NCBI RefSeq assembly: GCF_024707105.1
Contig: NZ_JANQAJ010000011.1
Span: 631,488 to 695,487, forward strand
Origin: Devosia ginsengisoli
GTDB lineage: Bacteria > Pseudomonadota > Alphaproteobacteria > Rhizobiales > Devosiaceae
Direction: 5' to 3'
Length of the DNA: 64,000 nucleotides
Part shown: piece by piece, positions 36,255-47,047 of the stretch
Numbering within the stretch: the stretch's first letter is position 1
Layout: each line of letters starts with the position of its first letter
Position numbers and translations under genes: made by a program
The notes under the pieces: model-generated
The model's database searches: none
What the model was told of the DNA's origin: nothing
Seen by the model: only the letters and a program-made list of their open reading frames with translations

Positions 36255-37916
36255 ATGCTGAAGTCTTCGCTGATCGTGGCCGTTTCGGCCGCGGCTCTGG
36301 CCATGGCGGCGCCCGCCATCGCCCAGGACCAGAAGGTGCTGACGGTGAGCTCCGAACAGACCACCACCTATGTGCGCAACTTCAACCCCTTCAACCAGAC
36401 CTCGGCCCGCGCCACCACGCGCGATTTCATCTATGAGCCGCTGGTCGTGTTCAACCGCCTCAAGAGCAACGAGGCCAATTACCGCCTCGCCGAGAGCTTC
36501 GAACTGGCCGACGATCTCAAGTCGATCACCTTCACCCTGCGCGACGGGCTCAAATGGTCCGATGGCGAGGCGCTGACCGCAGACGACGTGGTCTTCACCT
36601 ACGATTATATCAAGCAGTTCCCGGCGCTCGACTTCATCTCCGTCTCGGCCCAGCTCGCCTCGGTCGAGAAGGTCGATGACCGCACCGTCAAGTTCAACCT
36701 CGTCGAGCCCAATTCGCTGATCGCCAACACCATTGTCGGCATGCCCATCGTGCCCGAACACATCTGGGCCGATGTCGCCGACCCCGTGACCTTCGCCAAC
36801 GAGAATCCGGTGGGCTCCGGCCCGATGACCGAGATCACCCGCTTCACCCCGCAGGTCTACGAGCAGTGCCGCAACCCCAATTACTGGGATGCCGACAATC
36901 TCAAGGTCGATTGCCTGCGCCTGCCCCAGCTCGCCGACAATCCGCAGGTGCTCGCCGCCCTCGCCGATGGCACGCTGGACTGGGCCACCAGCTTCATCCC
37001 CGATATCGACAACACCTTCGTCGCCAAGGACCCGGAACACCACAAATACTGGTTCACCCCATCGAGCCTGGTGTCGTTCCAGCTCAGCATGGTCACGCCC
37101 GACGAGAACAACCGCAAGGCGTTCACCGACGTCAATTTCCGCCGCGCCCTCTCCATGCTGGTCGACCGGCAGACCATCGTGGACATTGCCGGCTACGGCT
37201 ATCCGCTGGTCAATGACGACCCCTCCATGCTGGGCGAGCTCTATGCGTCCTTCGCCAATCCGGAAGTGCACACCCAGTTCGGCCAATACGGCACGTTCGA
37301 CCTCGATGCCGGCGTGGCCGCGCTCGATGAAGCCGGTTATGTCGACGCCGATGGCGACGGCTTCCGCGACAACCCCGATGGCACGCCCATAGCCATCGAC
37401 ATCATGGTGCCCAATGGCTGGACCGACTGGATCGATGCCGTCCAGATCACCACGGAATCGCTTGCCGAGGCCGGTCTCAACGTGAAGATGAGCACGCCCG
37501 AGGAAGCCGTCTGGGGCTCGAGCCTGATCGCCGGCGACTATTCGATGACGCTCAATGCCCTGGCCTCGGCGGCCGACCCGTACTTCCCCTATATCCGCTC
37601 GTTCAATCCGGGCGATTTCGGCAAGAGCCGCTTCACCGCCCCGCATTGGGAAAATGCCGAGGTGATGGACCTGCTCGGGCAATATACCCAGGTGAAGGAC
37701 CCCGCCGAGCAGAAGGCGATCATGGACAAGCTGCAGCTCATCGTGGCCGAGGCCATGCCGGTCATCCCGGTCTATAACAGCCCCAGCTTCTATGAATACA
37801 ATACCAGCCGCTTCACCGGCTGGGCCGATGCCGACGATCCGAAATATTCGCCCGTCGTCTCCAACGCCAACCCGGCCCGCCTGCTCCAGTTGCTGGATCT
37901 CGATCCGGTGGAATAG
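36255..37916 (+). CDS. ABC importer substrate-binding protein, family 5 (muropeptide candidate)
   Basis: A 553-residue periplasmic protein. Signal peptide MLKSSLIVAVSAAALAMAAP then AIAQD, cleaved near residue 23. Family 5 features: FIYEPLVVFNRL, FTLRDGLKWSDGEALTADDVVFTYD and FRRALSMLVDRQTIVDIAG. ATG 36255 is preceded by AGAGGAGG. It lies directly after nagZ in the murQ operon, so a likely ligand is anhydro-muropeptide or GlcNAc-anhydroMurNAc. That ligand is inference from context. Confidence 0.9.
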   Translation: MLKSSLIVAVSAAALAMAAPAIAQDQKVLTVSSEQTTTYVRNFNPFNQTSARATTRDFIYEPLVVFNRLKSNEANYRLAESFELADDLKSITFTLRDGLKWSDGEALTADDVVFTYDYIKQFPALDFISVSAQLASVEKVDDRTVKFNLVEPNSLIANTIVGMPIVPEHIWADVADPVTFANENPVGSGPMTEITRFTPQVYEQCRNPNYWDADNLKVDCLRLPQLADNPQVLAALADGTLDWATSFIPDIDNTFVAKDPEHHKYWFTPSSLVSFQLSMVTPDENNRKAFTDVNFRRALSMLVDRQTIVDIAGYGYPLVNDDPSMLGELYASFANPEVHTQFGQYGTFDLDAGVAALDEAGYVDADGDGFRDNPDGTPIAIDIMVPNGWTDWIDAVQITTESLAEAGLNVKMSTPEEAVWGSSLIAGDYSMTLNALASAADPYFPYIRSFNPGDFGKSRFTAPHWENAEVMDLLGQYTQVKDPAEQKAIMDKLQLIVAEAMPVIPVYNSPSFYEYNTSRFTGWADADDPKYSPVVSNANPARLLQLLDLDPVE

Positions 37917-37941
37917 GCTGCTCTGATATCGGGGCTAAACA

Positions 37942-38046
37942 ACCCCCACCCTTGATCCCTCCCCACAAGGGGGAGGGAGACGATGAACACCGGCATCAGT
38001 GCTGGCGCCTCCCTCCCCTTGATGGGGAGGGATCAAGGGTGGGGTG
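37942..38046. repeat. extragenic inverted repeat, family B, between binding protein and permease
   Basis: CCCCCACCCTTGATCCCTCC then CCACAAGGGGGAGGG, followed 50 bases later by the inverse copy CCTCCCTCCCCTTGATGGGG then AGGGATCAAGGGTGGGGTG. The two can pair into a long stem within the operon mRNA. Confidence 0.85.
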
Positions 38047-38098
38047 ACGTTTGGCCCCGATACCCCGCAACCCCGCAACCTGAAAGGAACACATCACC

Positions 38099-39076
38099 AT
38101 GGCCTTTCTGCTGCGGCGACTGGCGTTCTACCTGGCGGCCTTTCTCGCCGCCGCCACCATCAATTTCTTCCTGCCGCGCCTGATGCCGGGCGATCCGATC
38201 GAGATCATGTTCGCCAGTGCCGGCTCGGAACTGTCGCTGGAAAATCTCAACGCGCTGAAGCTCACCTTCGGCTTCATCGATGCGCCGCTGCACGAGCAGT
38301 ATTTTTCCTATCTCAAGAGCGTCTTCACCGGCGATCTCGGCCGCTCGATCAAATACTTCCCCCTGCCCGTTACCGACCTGCTGGGCCGCGCCCTGATCTG
38401 GACACTGGGCCTGGTCGGCATTGCCACGCTGATCAGCTTCACGCTCGGCACGTTCCTGGGCGTCATGGCCGCCTGGCGGCGCGGTACGCTGTTCGACTCC
38501 GTCGCCTCGCTGCTGGCCATCTTTTCCAGCTCCGTCCCCGCCGTCGTCGTCTCGCTGATCGTGCTTTTCGTCTTCGGCTATACCCTGCGCTGGTTCCCCA
38601 ATGGCTATGCCGCCGACCCGATGCTCGATCCGGCCTTCAGTTGGACCTATATTTCCAGCGTCATCTATCACGGCGCCCTGCCCATGCTGACGCTGGTCAC
38701 GGTGCTGACCGGCGGCTTCGCCGTCACCATGCGCAACAACATGATCAACCTCTTGGGCGAGGACTATATCGTCATGGGCCGCGCCAAGGGCCTCAGCGAC
38801 AGCAATGTCATGCTGTGGTACGCCGCCCGCAACGCGCTGCTGCCCACCGTATCGAGCCTTGCCATCGCCATCGGCACCATCCTGTCCGGCTCGCTGATCA
38901 TCGAGGTCGTGTTCAACTATCCGGGCCTGGGCAACACGCTCTACCAGGCGATCCTCGCCCGCGACTATCCGGTCATCCAGGGCCAGTTGCTGATCATGAC
39001 CGGTGCCATGCTCGTTTCCAATTTCGTGGTCGACCTGAGCTATGTCCTGCTCGATCCGCGCCTGAAGAAGGCCTGA
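38099..39076 (+). CDS. peptide-type ABC importer permease, DppB-like
   Basis: A 325-residue inner-membrane permease in the murQ operon. The start FLLRRLAFYLAAFLAAATIN, PRLMPGDPIEIMF, the EAA loop GRAKGLSDSNVMLWYAARNA and the ending YVLLDPRLKKA are typical. Three bases separate it from the DppC start. It follows a long inverted repeat that may lower its expression against the binding protein. Confidence 0.92.
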   Translation: MAFLLRRLAFYLAAFLAAATINFFLPRLMPGDPIEIMFASAGSELSLENLNALKLTFGFIDAPLHEQYFSYLKSVFTGDLGRSIKYFPLPVTDLLGRALIWTLGLVGIATLISFTLGTFLGVMAAWRRGTLFDSVASLLAIFSSSVPAVVVSLIVLFVFGYTLRWFPNGYAADPMLDPAFSWTYISSVIYHGALPMLTLVTVLTGGFAVTMRNNMINLLGEDYIVMGRAKGLSDSNVMLWYAARNALLPTVSSLAIAIGTILSGSLIIEVVFNYPGLGNTLYQAILARDYPVIQGQLLIMTGAMLVSNFVVDLSYVLLDPRLKKA

Positions 39077-39079
39077 GCC

Positions 39080-39967
39080 ATGACCCTCTTGCGCCAGCTC
39101 CTCCACAACAAGAAGGCCGTGATCGGCCTCACCATTCTCGTCCTCATCGTGCTGATCGCCATTTTCGCGCCCCTGCTCACCGAATACAGCCCGGTCAGGC
39201 GCGTCGGCCGTCCGCACCAGCCGCCCTCATGGGAGCATTGGCTGGGCACCACCCGCCTTGGCCATGATGTCTTCTCCCGCCTCGTCCACGGTGCCCGCGT
39301 CTCGCTCGCCGTCGGCATCGGCGCGGGCCTGCTCATCACCGTCATCGGCACGGTGCTGGGCATCATCGCCGGCTATAAGGGCGGCGTGATCGACGAGGTC
39401 ATCAACTTCTTCACCAATATGGTGCTGGTCATCCCCAACCTGCCGCTGTTGCTGGTGCTGGCCGCCTTTATCGGCCAGGCGAGCCCGCTGGTCATCGCCG
39501 TCATCCTGGGCTTCACCTCATGGGCCTGGGGCGTCCGCGTCACCCGCTCGGAGACCCTCTCCATCCGCCAGCGCGACTATGTGAAGTCCGCCGAAATGCT
39601 GGGCGAACCAAGCTGGCGCATCATGACATCAGAGATTTTCCCCAATCTCATTTCCATCGTCGGCATCAATTTTATCGGCAGCATCATCTTCGCCGTCATC
39701 GCCGAAGCCACGCTGGAATTCCTCGGCCTGGGCGATCCCAATACCGTCTCCTGGGGCATCATGCTCTACAATGCGCAGAACGCCTCCGCTCTCTCGGTCG
39801 GCGCCTGGTGGGACCTGCTCTCGCCCTGCCTCGCCCTGGCCCTGCTGGGCCTCGGCCTGGCGCTGGTCAATTTCGCCATCGACGAAATCGCCAATCCGCG
39901 CCTCAGGACCGGCGGCATGCTCGCCCGCTGGGTCGGCCTCGTCAGCGCCGGGGAGGGCAAGCTGTGA
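39080..39967 (+). CDS. peptide-type ABC importer permease, DppC-like
   Basis: A 295-residue permease. Its N-terminal part MTLLRQLLHNKKAVIGLTIL has a short cytoplasmic tail, WLGTTRLGHDVFSRLVHGAR is the family hallmark, and SAEMLGEPSWRIMTSEIFPN is the EAA loop. The end of the gene overlaps the next start (GTGA at 39964-39967). Partner of the permease at 38099. Confidence 0.92.
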   Translation: MTLLRQLLHNKKAVIGLTILVLIVLIAIFAPLLTEYSPVRRVGRPHQPPSWEHWLGTTRLGHDVFSRLVHGARVSLAVGIGAGLLITVIGTVLGIIAGYKGGVIDEVINFFTNMVLVIPNLPLLLVLAAFIGQASPLVIAVILGFTSWAWGVRVTRSETLSIRQRDYVKSAEMLGEPSWRIMTSEIFPNLISIVGINFIGSIIFAVIAEATLEFLGLGDPNTVSWGIMLYNAQNASALSVGAWWDLLSPCLALALLGLGLALVNFAIDEIANPRLRTGGMLARWVGLVSAGEGKL

Positions 39968-40782
39968 CCAATCCCGTCCTCTCCGTCCGCAATCTCAACA
40001 TCGACTATATCGGCGCCGAAACCGACTTCCACGCCGTCAAGAATGTCAGCTTTGACATCGCGCCGGGCGAGCTGTTCGGCCTTGCCGGCAGATCCGGCTG
40101 CGGCAAGAGCACCATCGCCTTCGCCGTCAGCCGCCTGCACCGCCCGCCGGCCCTCATTCGCAAGGGCAGCCAGATCCTGGTCGATGGCCGCGACGTGCTC
40201 ACGCTCGATGATGCCGAATTGCGCAAATTCCGCTGGCGCGAAGTCGCCATGGTGTTCCAGAGCGCGATGAATTCGCTCAACCCGGTGCTGACCATCGAGG
40301 ACCAGTTCCACGACGTGCTGCGCACCCATACCGGCATGTCCCGCGCCGCCGCGCGCGAGCGGGCCGCCGAATTGCTCAAGCTGGTCGATATCTCGCCCGA
40401 CCGCCTCTCTGCCTATCCGCATCAATGCTCGGGCGGCATGCGCCAGCGCATCGTTATCGCCATTTGCCTGGCGCTCAATCCCAAGCTCCTCATCATGGAC
40501 GAGCCCACCACCGCGCTCGACGTGGTGGTGCAGCGCGAAATCCTCCAGCGCATCGACGTGCTGCGCAGGCAGCTCGGCTTTTCGGTCCTGTTCATTACCC
40601 ATGACCTCAGCCTGATGGTGCAGGTCAGCGACCGCATCGGCATCATGCTCGAAGGCGAACTGGTCGAGGTCAACGATTCCAGGACCATCTATCGCGCACC
40701 GCAGCACGCCTATACCCGCAAGCTCTGGGCCTCCATGCCCCGGCTGCACGGTGTCCAGATCACCGGCGAGGTGGCCCCATGA
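39964..40782 (+). CDS. peptide-type ABC importer ATPase, DppD-like
   Basis: A 272-residue ATPase. Walker A is GRSGCGKST near residue 42; the usual GESGSGKS is changed at its second position to Arg. Signature CSGGMRQRIVIAICLAL, Walker [13 protein letters not shown] and switch His FITHDLSLM are intact. GTG 39964 overlaps the DppC stop. It overlaps DppF by four bases. Unlike the other two importers here, the two ATPases are separate genes. Confidence 0.92.
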   Translation: MTNPVLSVRNLNIDYIGAETDFHAVKNVSFDIAPGELFGLAGRSGCGKSTIAFAVSRLHRPPALIRKGSQILVDGRDVLTLDDAELRKFRWREVAMVFQSAMNSLNPVLTIEDQFHDVLRTHTGMSRAAARERAAELLKLVDISPDRLSAYPHQCSGGMRQRIVIAICLALNPKLLIMDEPTTALDVVVQREILQRIDVLRRQLGFSVLFITHDLSLMVQVSDRIGIMLEGELVEVNDSRTIYRAPQHAYTRKLWASMPRLHGVQITGEVAP

Positions 40783-41681
40783 CCAAAGCCGCGCCCATTC
40801 TCGCCCTCGACAAGGTCTCCAAGATTTTCGGCCGCGCCGACAACCCGCTCTATGCCGCGCGCGACGTGTCCTTCGCGCTCCATCCCGGCCGCACCCTGGC
40901 CATGGTCGGCGAATCCGGCTCCGGCAAGACCACCGCAGCCCGCCTCATCATGCGCGAATACACGCCCGATGCGGGCCAGTTGCTGTTCCGCGGTGCGCCG
41001 CTCGGCAAGGCGGACAGCAAGGCCCTCAAGGCTTATCGCTCCTCGGTGCAGATGGTGTTCCAGGACCCGTTCTCCTCGCTCAATCCGGCCCACACCATCC
41101 ACTACCATCTCGACCGCCCCCTGCGCCTGCATCAGCGCAAGCTCAGCCATGCCCAGCGCCACGCCGCCGTCGAGGAATTGCTGACCCGCGTCAAGCTCGA
41201 CCCGGCCCAGCTCATGGGCAAGTTCCCGCATGAACTCTCGGGCGGCCAGCGCCAGCGCATTTCCATTGCCCGCGCTCTGGCGGTCAATCCGCAGGTCATC
41301 GTGGCCGACGAACCCACCTCCATGCTCGACGTTTCGGTGCGGCTGGGCATTCTCAACCTGCTCAACGACATGAAGCGCCAGCTCGGCCTGGCCCTGCTCT
41401 ATATCACCCATGACATTGCCACGGCCCGCTATGTGGCCGAGGACATCATGGTCATGTATGCCGGGCAGATCGTCGAATGGGGCGATATGGAAGCCGTGTT
41501 GGGCGACCCCCAGCACCCCTATACCCGCCTGTTGCTCTCGGCCGTGCCCGACCCCGACCGCCGCTTCTCCGAAGCCGGCGAGGAACTCAACCAGATCGAA
41601 ACCATCCGCCGCCAATCCGCCCTGCCCCAACCCGAAATCCGGCAGATTGCGGAAAACCACTTCATTCGGCCGATGCCGTGA
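40779..41681 (+). CDS. peptide-type ABC importer ATPase, DppF-like
   Basis: A 300-residue ATPase. Walker [10 protein letters not shown] near residue 44, signature [15 protein letters not shown], Walker B VIVADEPTSMLD and YITHDIATA are clear. It forms the heterodimeric ATPase with the DppD-like protein at 39964. The stop overlaps the GTG of the following acetyltransferase, so that gene belongs to the same operon. Confidence 0.93.
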   Translation: MTKAAPILALDKVSKIFGRADNPLYAARDVSFALHPGRTLAMVGESGSGKTTAARLIMREYTPDAGQLLFRGAPLGKADSKALKAYRSSVQMVFQDPFSSLNPAHTIHYHLDRPLRLHQRKLSHAQRHAAVEELLTRVKLDPAQLMGKFPHELSGGQRQRISIARALAVNPQVIVADEPTSMLDVSVRLGILNLLNDMKRQLGLALLYITHDIATARYVAEDIMVMYAGQIVEWGDMEAVLGDPQHPYTRLLLSAVPDPDRRFSEAGEELNQIETIRRQSALPQPEIRQIAENHFIRPMP

Positions 41682-42091
41682 ACCTCACCCTCACCGCCAA
41701 CCCAACTGCGGAAGACCTCGCCACCATCGGCATCGGTCTCGCTGCCTTCAACGAAGCCGATGTCGGCCCCTCCGACCGCCAGGCTCTCGCCGTCCTCCTG
41801 CGCGACGAAGCGGGCAAGATCGTCGGCGGCCTATCCGGCTACACCGCCTGGGGCTGGCTCTATATCCAGTGGCTCTGGCTCGCCGAATCCCAACGCGGCC
41901 ACGGCTGGGCCGCCCGCCTGCTCGAAAGTGCCGAGGCCGAAGCCCGCAACCGCGGGTGCCATGGCGCCTGGATCGACACGTTCAATCCGGTGGCGCTGAG
42001 GACCTACCAGCGCGCGGGCTACACGGTATTCGGTGCCTTGCCCGACTTCCCCAAGGGTCGTACGAGGACGTTTCTGCAAAAGGCTTTGTAG
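41678..42091 (+). CDS. GNAT-family N-acetyltransferase, small
   Basis: A 137-residue protein, small even for the family. Acetyl-CoA motif: WLAESQRGHGWAARLLESAE (R/QxxGxG/A) near residues 66-85, then GAWIDTFNPVALRTYQRAGY as the C-terminal GNAT pattern. GTG 41678 overlaps the DppF stop (GTGA), so it is the last gene of the murQ operon. It is not a close copy of the GNAT at 34710. Substrate unknown; maybe an imported muropeptide or amino sugar. Confidence 0.85.
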   Translation: MNLTLTANPTAEDLATIGIGLAAFNEADVGPSDRQALAVLLRDEAGKIVGGLSGYTAWGWLYIQWLWLAESQRGHGWAARLLESAEAEARNRGCHGAWIDTFNPVALRTYQRAGYTVFGALPDFPKGRTRTFLQKAL

Positions 42092-42110
42092 GACACAGAG
42101 CTATCGGCTC

Positions 42111-42163
42111 TTGCCCTTCTCCCCTCGTGGGAGAAGGTGCCCGAAGGGCGGATGAGGGGGCAC
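42111..42163. repeat. short extragenic inverted repeat
   Basis: CCCTTCTCCCCTCGTGGGAGAAGGTGCCCGAAGGGCGGATGAGGGGG, 20 bases after the murQ operon ends. It may serve as an mRNA end or a weak terminator. Split here: stem CCTTCTCCC with GGGAGAAGG. Confidence 0.7.
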
Positions 42164-42199
42164 CGAGCTTTCCGCATACATCGCATCCATGGAGGCCTC

Positions 42200-42331
42200 G
42201 ACACCCCCACCCTCACTCCCTCCCCACAAGGGGGAGGGAAGCCTGTCCGGTGGACGAGGTCATATTGGACCACTGGCATTGCCCATGCGCCTCCCCTCCC
42301 CTCGATGGGGAGGGATTGAGGGTGGGGTGGG
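42200..42331. repeat. extragenic repeat, family B
   Basis: Between the convergent murQ and anmK operons: CCCCCACCCTCACTCCCTCC with ACAAGGGGGAGGG, then 50 bases later CCCCTCCCCTCGATGGGGAG and GGATTGAGGGTGGGGTGG. Fills the intergenic space. Confidence 0.8.
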
Positions 42332-42353
42332 CCACAGGCGCTGAAGTTGCTCC

Positions 42354-43472
42354 CTACCCCACAACCCTCCCGCCCGTCATCGCCGCCTTCACCCCCGTCG
42401 TGGTCGGAAAACTGATCGGCAGCCCCCGCAGCACCCGCGCCGCCAAGAACCCGAAACACTCCGCCTCCACCGCATCGCCGCGCCAGCCGACCGCATCGGC
42501 ATCCACCGCCTCGACGCCCGCTCGCTCGCTCAGCATGCGCATCAAGGTCGGATTATGCCGCCCGCCACCGGACACGATCAGCTTCGTCGGCCGCTTCGGC
42601 AGCAGATCAAGCGCCTTGCCCACGGCGCTCGCCGTAAACGCCGTCAGCGTCGCCGCCCCCGCCGCATCGTCCAGCCCATCGGCCATGCTGGCCAGAAAAT
42701 CGAAGCGGTCCAGCGACTTGGGATAGGCCGCCGTGAGATATGGATGCTCCAGCAGCGTCTTGAGCCGCGCCTCGTCCACCACTCCGCGCGCCGCCAGCGC
42801 TCCATCCCGGTCCATCTCGCCCAGCCCCCGCGCCTTCATGAAGTCATTGATCGGCGCATTGGCCGGGCCGGTATCGAAGGCAATGAGCGTGTCCGCGCCA
42901 TCCCAGAAGGTCACATTCGCCACGCCGCCCAGGTTGAGCACCGCCGTCGAACCATCGGCCGTGCCCAGCTTGCGCAGCAGCGCCTGGTGGTAGGCCGCCG
43001 CCAGCGGCGCCCCCTGCCCGCCGGCCTTCACATCCGCCGTACGAAAATCATAGACCACCTTGGTGCCCAGCATCCGGCTCATCAGCGCGCCATCACCCAA
43101 TTGCCGCGTCTCGCCGATCCGGCCGGGCTGCGGCGCCCGATGCAGCACCGACTGTCCATGAAAGCCGACCACCCCGATATCGGCCATCGTCATGCCCGAC
43201 GCCGCGACGAAGCCCAGCACCGCCTCCGATTGCGCTCGCGTCAGCGCCTCCTCCGCCCGCGCGAAGATTGCCGGCTCCGCCCGCGCGAAATTCCACACCC
43301 GCGCTGCCGCCAGCGTCTCCTCCAGCAGCGCTCGCACTTCGGCGCTATAGGGGGCCAGCGTATAGGGTCCGAATTCGGCAATGGTCTCGCCATCGGTGCG
43401 CACCATGGCAATGTCGATATTGCCGTCCAGCACCGTTCCGGTCATCAGCCCAATCGTCCAGATCGGTTCCAT
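42354..43472 (-). CDS. anmK: anhydro-N-acetylmuramic acid kinase
   Basis: A 372-residue cytoplasmic kinase that opens and phosphorylates 1,6-anhydroMurNAc to MurNAc-6-P, the MurQ substrate. [14 protein letters not shown] replaces the classical GxMSGTSLDGID nucleotide motif; [23 protein letters not shown] and [12 protein letters not shown] are conserved. ATG 43472 has GAGG upstream and lies ten bases after the stop of the serine hydrolase. It is the last gene of a minus-strand importer operon, converging on the murQ operon. Confidence 0.93.
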   Translation of the reverse strand: MEPIWTIGLMTGTVLDGNIDIAMVRTDGETIAEFGPYTLAPYSAEVRALLEETLAAARVWNFARAEPAIFARAEEALTRAQSEAVLGFVAASGMTMADIGVVGFHGQSVLHRAPQPGRIGETRQLGDGALMSRMLGTKVVYDFRTADVKAGGQGAPLAAAYHQALLRKLGTADGSTAVLNLGGVANVTFWDGADTLIAFDTGPANAPINDFMKARGLGEMDRDGALAARGVVDEARLKTLLEHPYLTAAYPKSLDRFDFLASMADGLDDAAGAATLTAFTASAVGKALDLLPKRPTKLIVSGGGRHNPTLMRMLSERAGVEAVDADAVGWRGDAVEAECFGFLAARVLRGLPISFPTTTGVKAAMTGGRVVG

Positions 43473-43482
43473 CGTCGCGTCC

Positions 43483-44484
43483 TCAGTTCGTATTGACGGC
43501 ATCGCCCACGGCGCGGCGCAGCGCAAAGATGCCGCTATCGAAATGCCGTGTCGGGTGAACGCGATTGGTCAGCAGGGTCCAGGCGTGGCCCCGGTCGAAA
43601 TCGAGCCACAGGCCCGTTCCGGTGAAGCCGGTATGGCCAATCGTGCCCGGCGAATTCCGCTCGCCGCCCGACCAGCCCTCATAGGGCCGCTCCCAGCCAT
43701 GGGTGCGCCGCGCGCTGAGCGGTTTTCGCATGAGTGAGACGCTCGATGCTAACAGTCCGCTAGCATTAAGCGCCCCAAATGCGAAATCGAGCACAGCCGA
43801 TGCTGTGCCGAACAGTCCAGCATGGCCCGAGCCCTGCAAGGCTGCGCAATTCTCGTCATGCACCTCGCCGCACAGCACCCTCCCCCGCCACGGATCGCTC
43901 TCGGTCGCCGCTGCCTGGGCCGGGTCGGCACCCCATGCAAACCCTTGCCCCGGCTCGATATTCCGGATCGTCTTGCCCTCCAGCCGCTCGATGGCGATGC
44001 CCAGCAGGATGAAATTGATATCGGAATAAACCGCTGGCCCGGCCGACCAATCGCGCTGCAACACGAAATGCCGCAGCCGGTTTGGGTCGTCGCCATAAAT
44101 ATAGAGCGGGAACACGCCCGGAAACGGCGTCTGGTGCCCAAGGCATTGGCGGAACGTGATTTTTCGCTGCCAGTTATCAGGATTGTACTGTGCGAAATCC
44201 GGAATGGCCGTGGTCAAGGATGCATCGAGATCGATCCGCCCGGCCTCGGCCAAAGCTAGGATGCGGGGCGTGGTGAACAGCACCTTGGTCAGCGACGCCA
44301 GGTCGAACCAGGTGTCCTCGGTCATCTGCCGCGACACCGGGATTTTCTGGGCTTCCCCGATAGCCCGCGTGATCCGTTTGCCGGACGCATCGACCAATCC
44401 CAACACGCCGCCAGGGATTTTTCCCGCCGTGACCGCTTCGGCCAGCAGCGCGAAGCCCCGCTCGAATTTTTCCGCTAAACCCAT
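43483..44484 (-). CDS. beta-lactamase-fold serine hydrolase, AmiE-like candidate
   Basis: A 333-residue protein of the class C beta-lactamase/PBP fold with no signal peptide. Catalytic motifs: Ser64-Leu-Thr-Lys67 in DLASLTK, Tyr153-Ser-Asp155 (usual YxN), and His284-Thr-Gly in GHTGFTG. In Bacillus subtilis the MurNAc-L-alanine amidase AmiE has this fold and sits with murQ and nagZ. This protein is cytoplasmic and translated between the importer ATPase and anmK, so it may strip the peptide from imported anhydro-muropeptide, or be an esterase. The fold is firm; the substrate is inference. Confidence 0.82.
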   Translation of the reverse strand: MGLAEKFERGFALLAEAVTAGKIPGGVLGLVDASGKRITRAIGEAQKIPVSRQMTEDTWFDLASLTKVLFTTPRILALAEAGRIDLDASLTTAIPDFAQYNPDNWQRKITFRQCLGHQTPFPGVFPLYIYGDDPNRLRHFVLQRDWSAGPAVYSDINFILLGIAIERLEGKTIRNIEPGQGFAWGADPAQAAATESDPWRGRVLCGEVHDENCAALQGSGHAGLFGTASAVLDFAFGALNASGLLASSVSLMRKPLSARRTHGWERPYEGWSGGERNSPGTIGHTGFTGTGLWLDFDRGHAWTLLTNRVHPTRHFDSGIFALRRAVGDAVNTN

Positions 44485-44486
44485 GA

Positions 44487-46207
<1,721 letters not shown>

Positions 46208-46211
<4 letters not shown>

Positions 46212-47047
46212 GCCGTCCTCCGCTGGGTGCGGGGGTCAAGAATGTCGCGCAGGGCGTCGCCGAACAGGTTGAAGCCGAGAATGCCCAGCATGATGGTGAG
46301 GCCGGGAAACACCAGCAACCACGGCGCCTGCTGCATGAGATTGCGCGCCTCGCTCATCATCAGCCCAAGCGACGGCGCCGGCGGCTGGGTGCCCAGCCCG
46401 AGGAAGCTCAGCCCAGCCTCGGTCAGCAAAGCCCAGGCCAGAGCCAGCGTGACCTGCACGGTGAGCGGCGCAACGAGGTTGAGCAGCAGGTGGCGGGTGA
46501 GGATATAGCGCTCGGAACTGCCGAAGGTCCGCGCGGCATCGACAAATTCCCGGCGCTTCAGCGACAGGGTTGGCCCACGCACGACGCGGGCAAAAATCGG
46601 CGTATAGACCGCAGCAATGGCCACGACGCTGGTGAAGGTGCCCGGTCCGACAATGGCGATGATCAGCAGCGCCAGCAGAATTGCCGGGAAGGCCAGCAGC
46701 ACGTCCATGGAGCGCATGAAGGCCCCATCGAGCCAGCCACCCCACCACCCGGCCAGCAGGCCGATAATGGTGCCGACAAGGCTCGCCAGCCCCACCGAGG
46801 CGAAGGCGATGAGAAAGGATTGCCCGATGCCGACCATGAGACGGCTGGCCGTATCGCGGCCGAAAAGATCGGTGCCCATGAGATAGGTCGCGCTCGGCCC
46901 CTGCAGGCGATCGATGCGGAACTGCTGCAGCGGATTGTGCGGGGTGAAGCCGATGGTGCCGCACAGAGCCAGCAGCAGGTAGAGCAGGATAATACCGGCA
47001 CCGATGCGGCCGGTGGGATGGGCGGCGATGGCGCGCAAAATCCGCAT
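46208..47047 (-). CDS. peptide-type ABC importer permease, DppC-like
   Basis: A 279-residue permease. MRILRAIAAHPTGRIGAGIILL is the start, GTDLFGRDTASRLMVGIGQS the family hallmark, AARTFGSSERYILTRHLLLN the EAA loop, and FGDALRDILDPRTQRRTA the end. ATG 47047 is inside the end of the DppB gene (overlap of one base), so both are coupled. A longer reading frame continues upstream but overlaps DppB and is rejected. Confidence 0.92.

Noticed and set aside
37942..38046. Rho-independent terminator
   Set aside because: Strong stem but no T-run on the plus strand, and the element is a dispersed repeat; the importer permeases must be transcribed through it.
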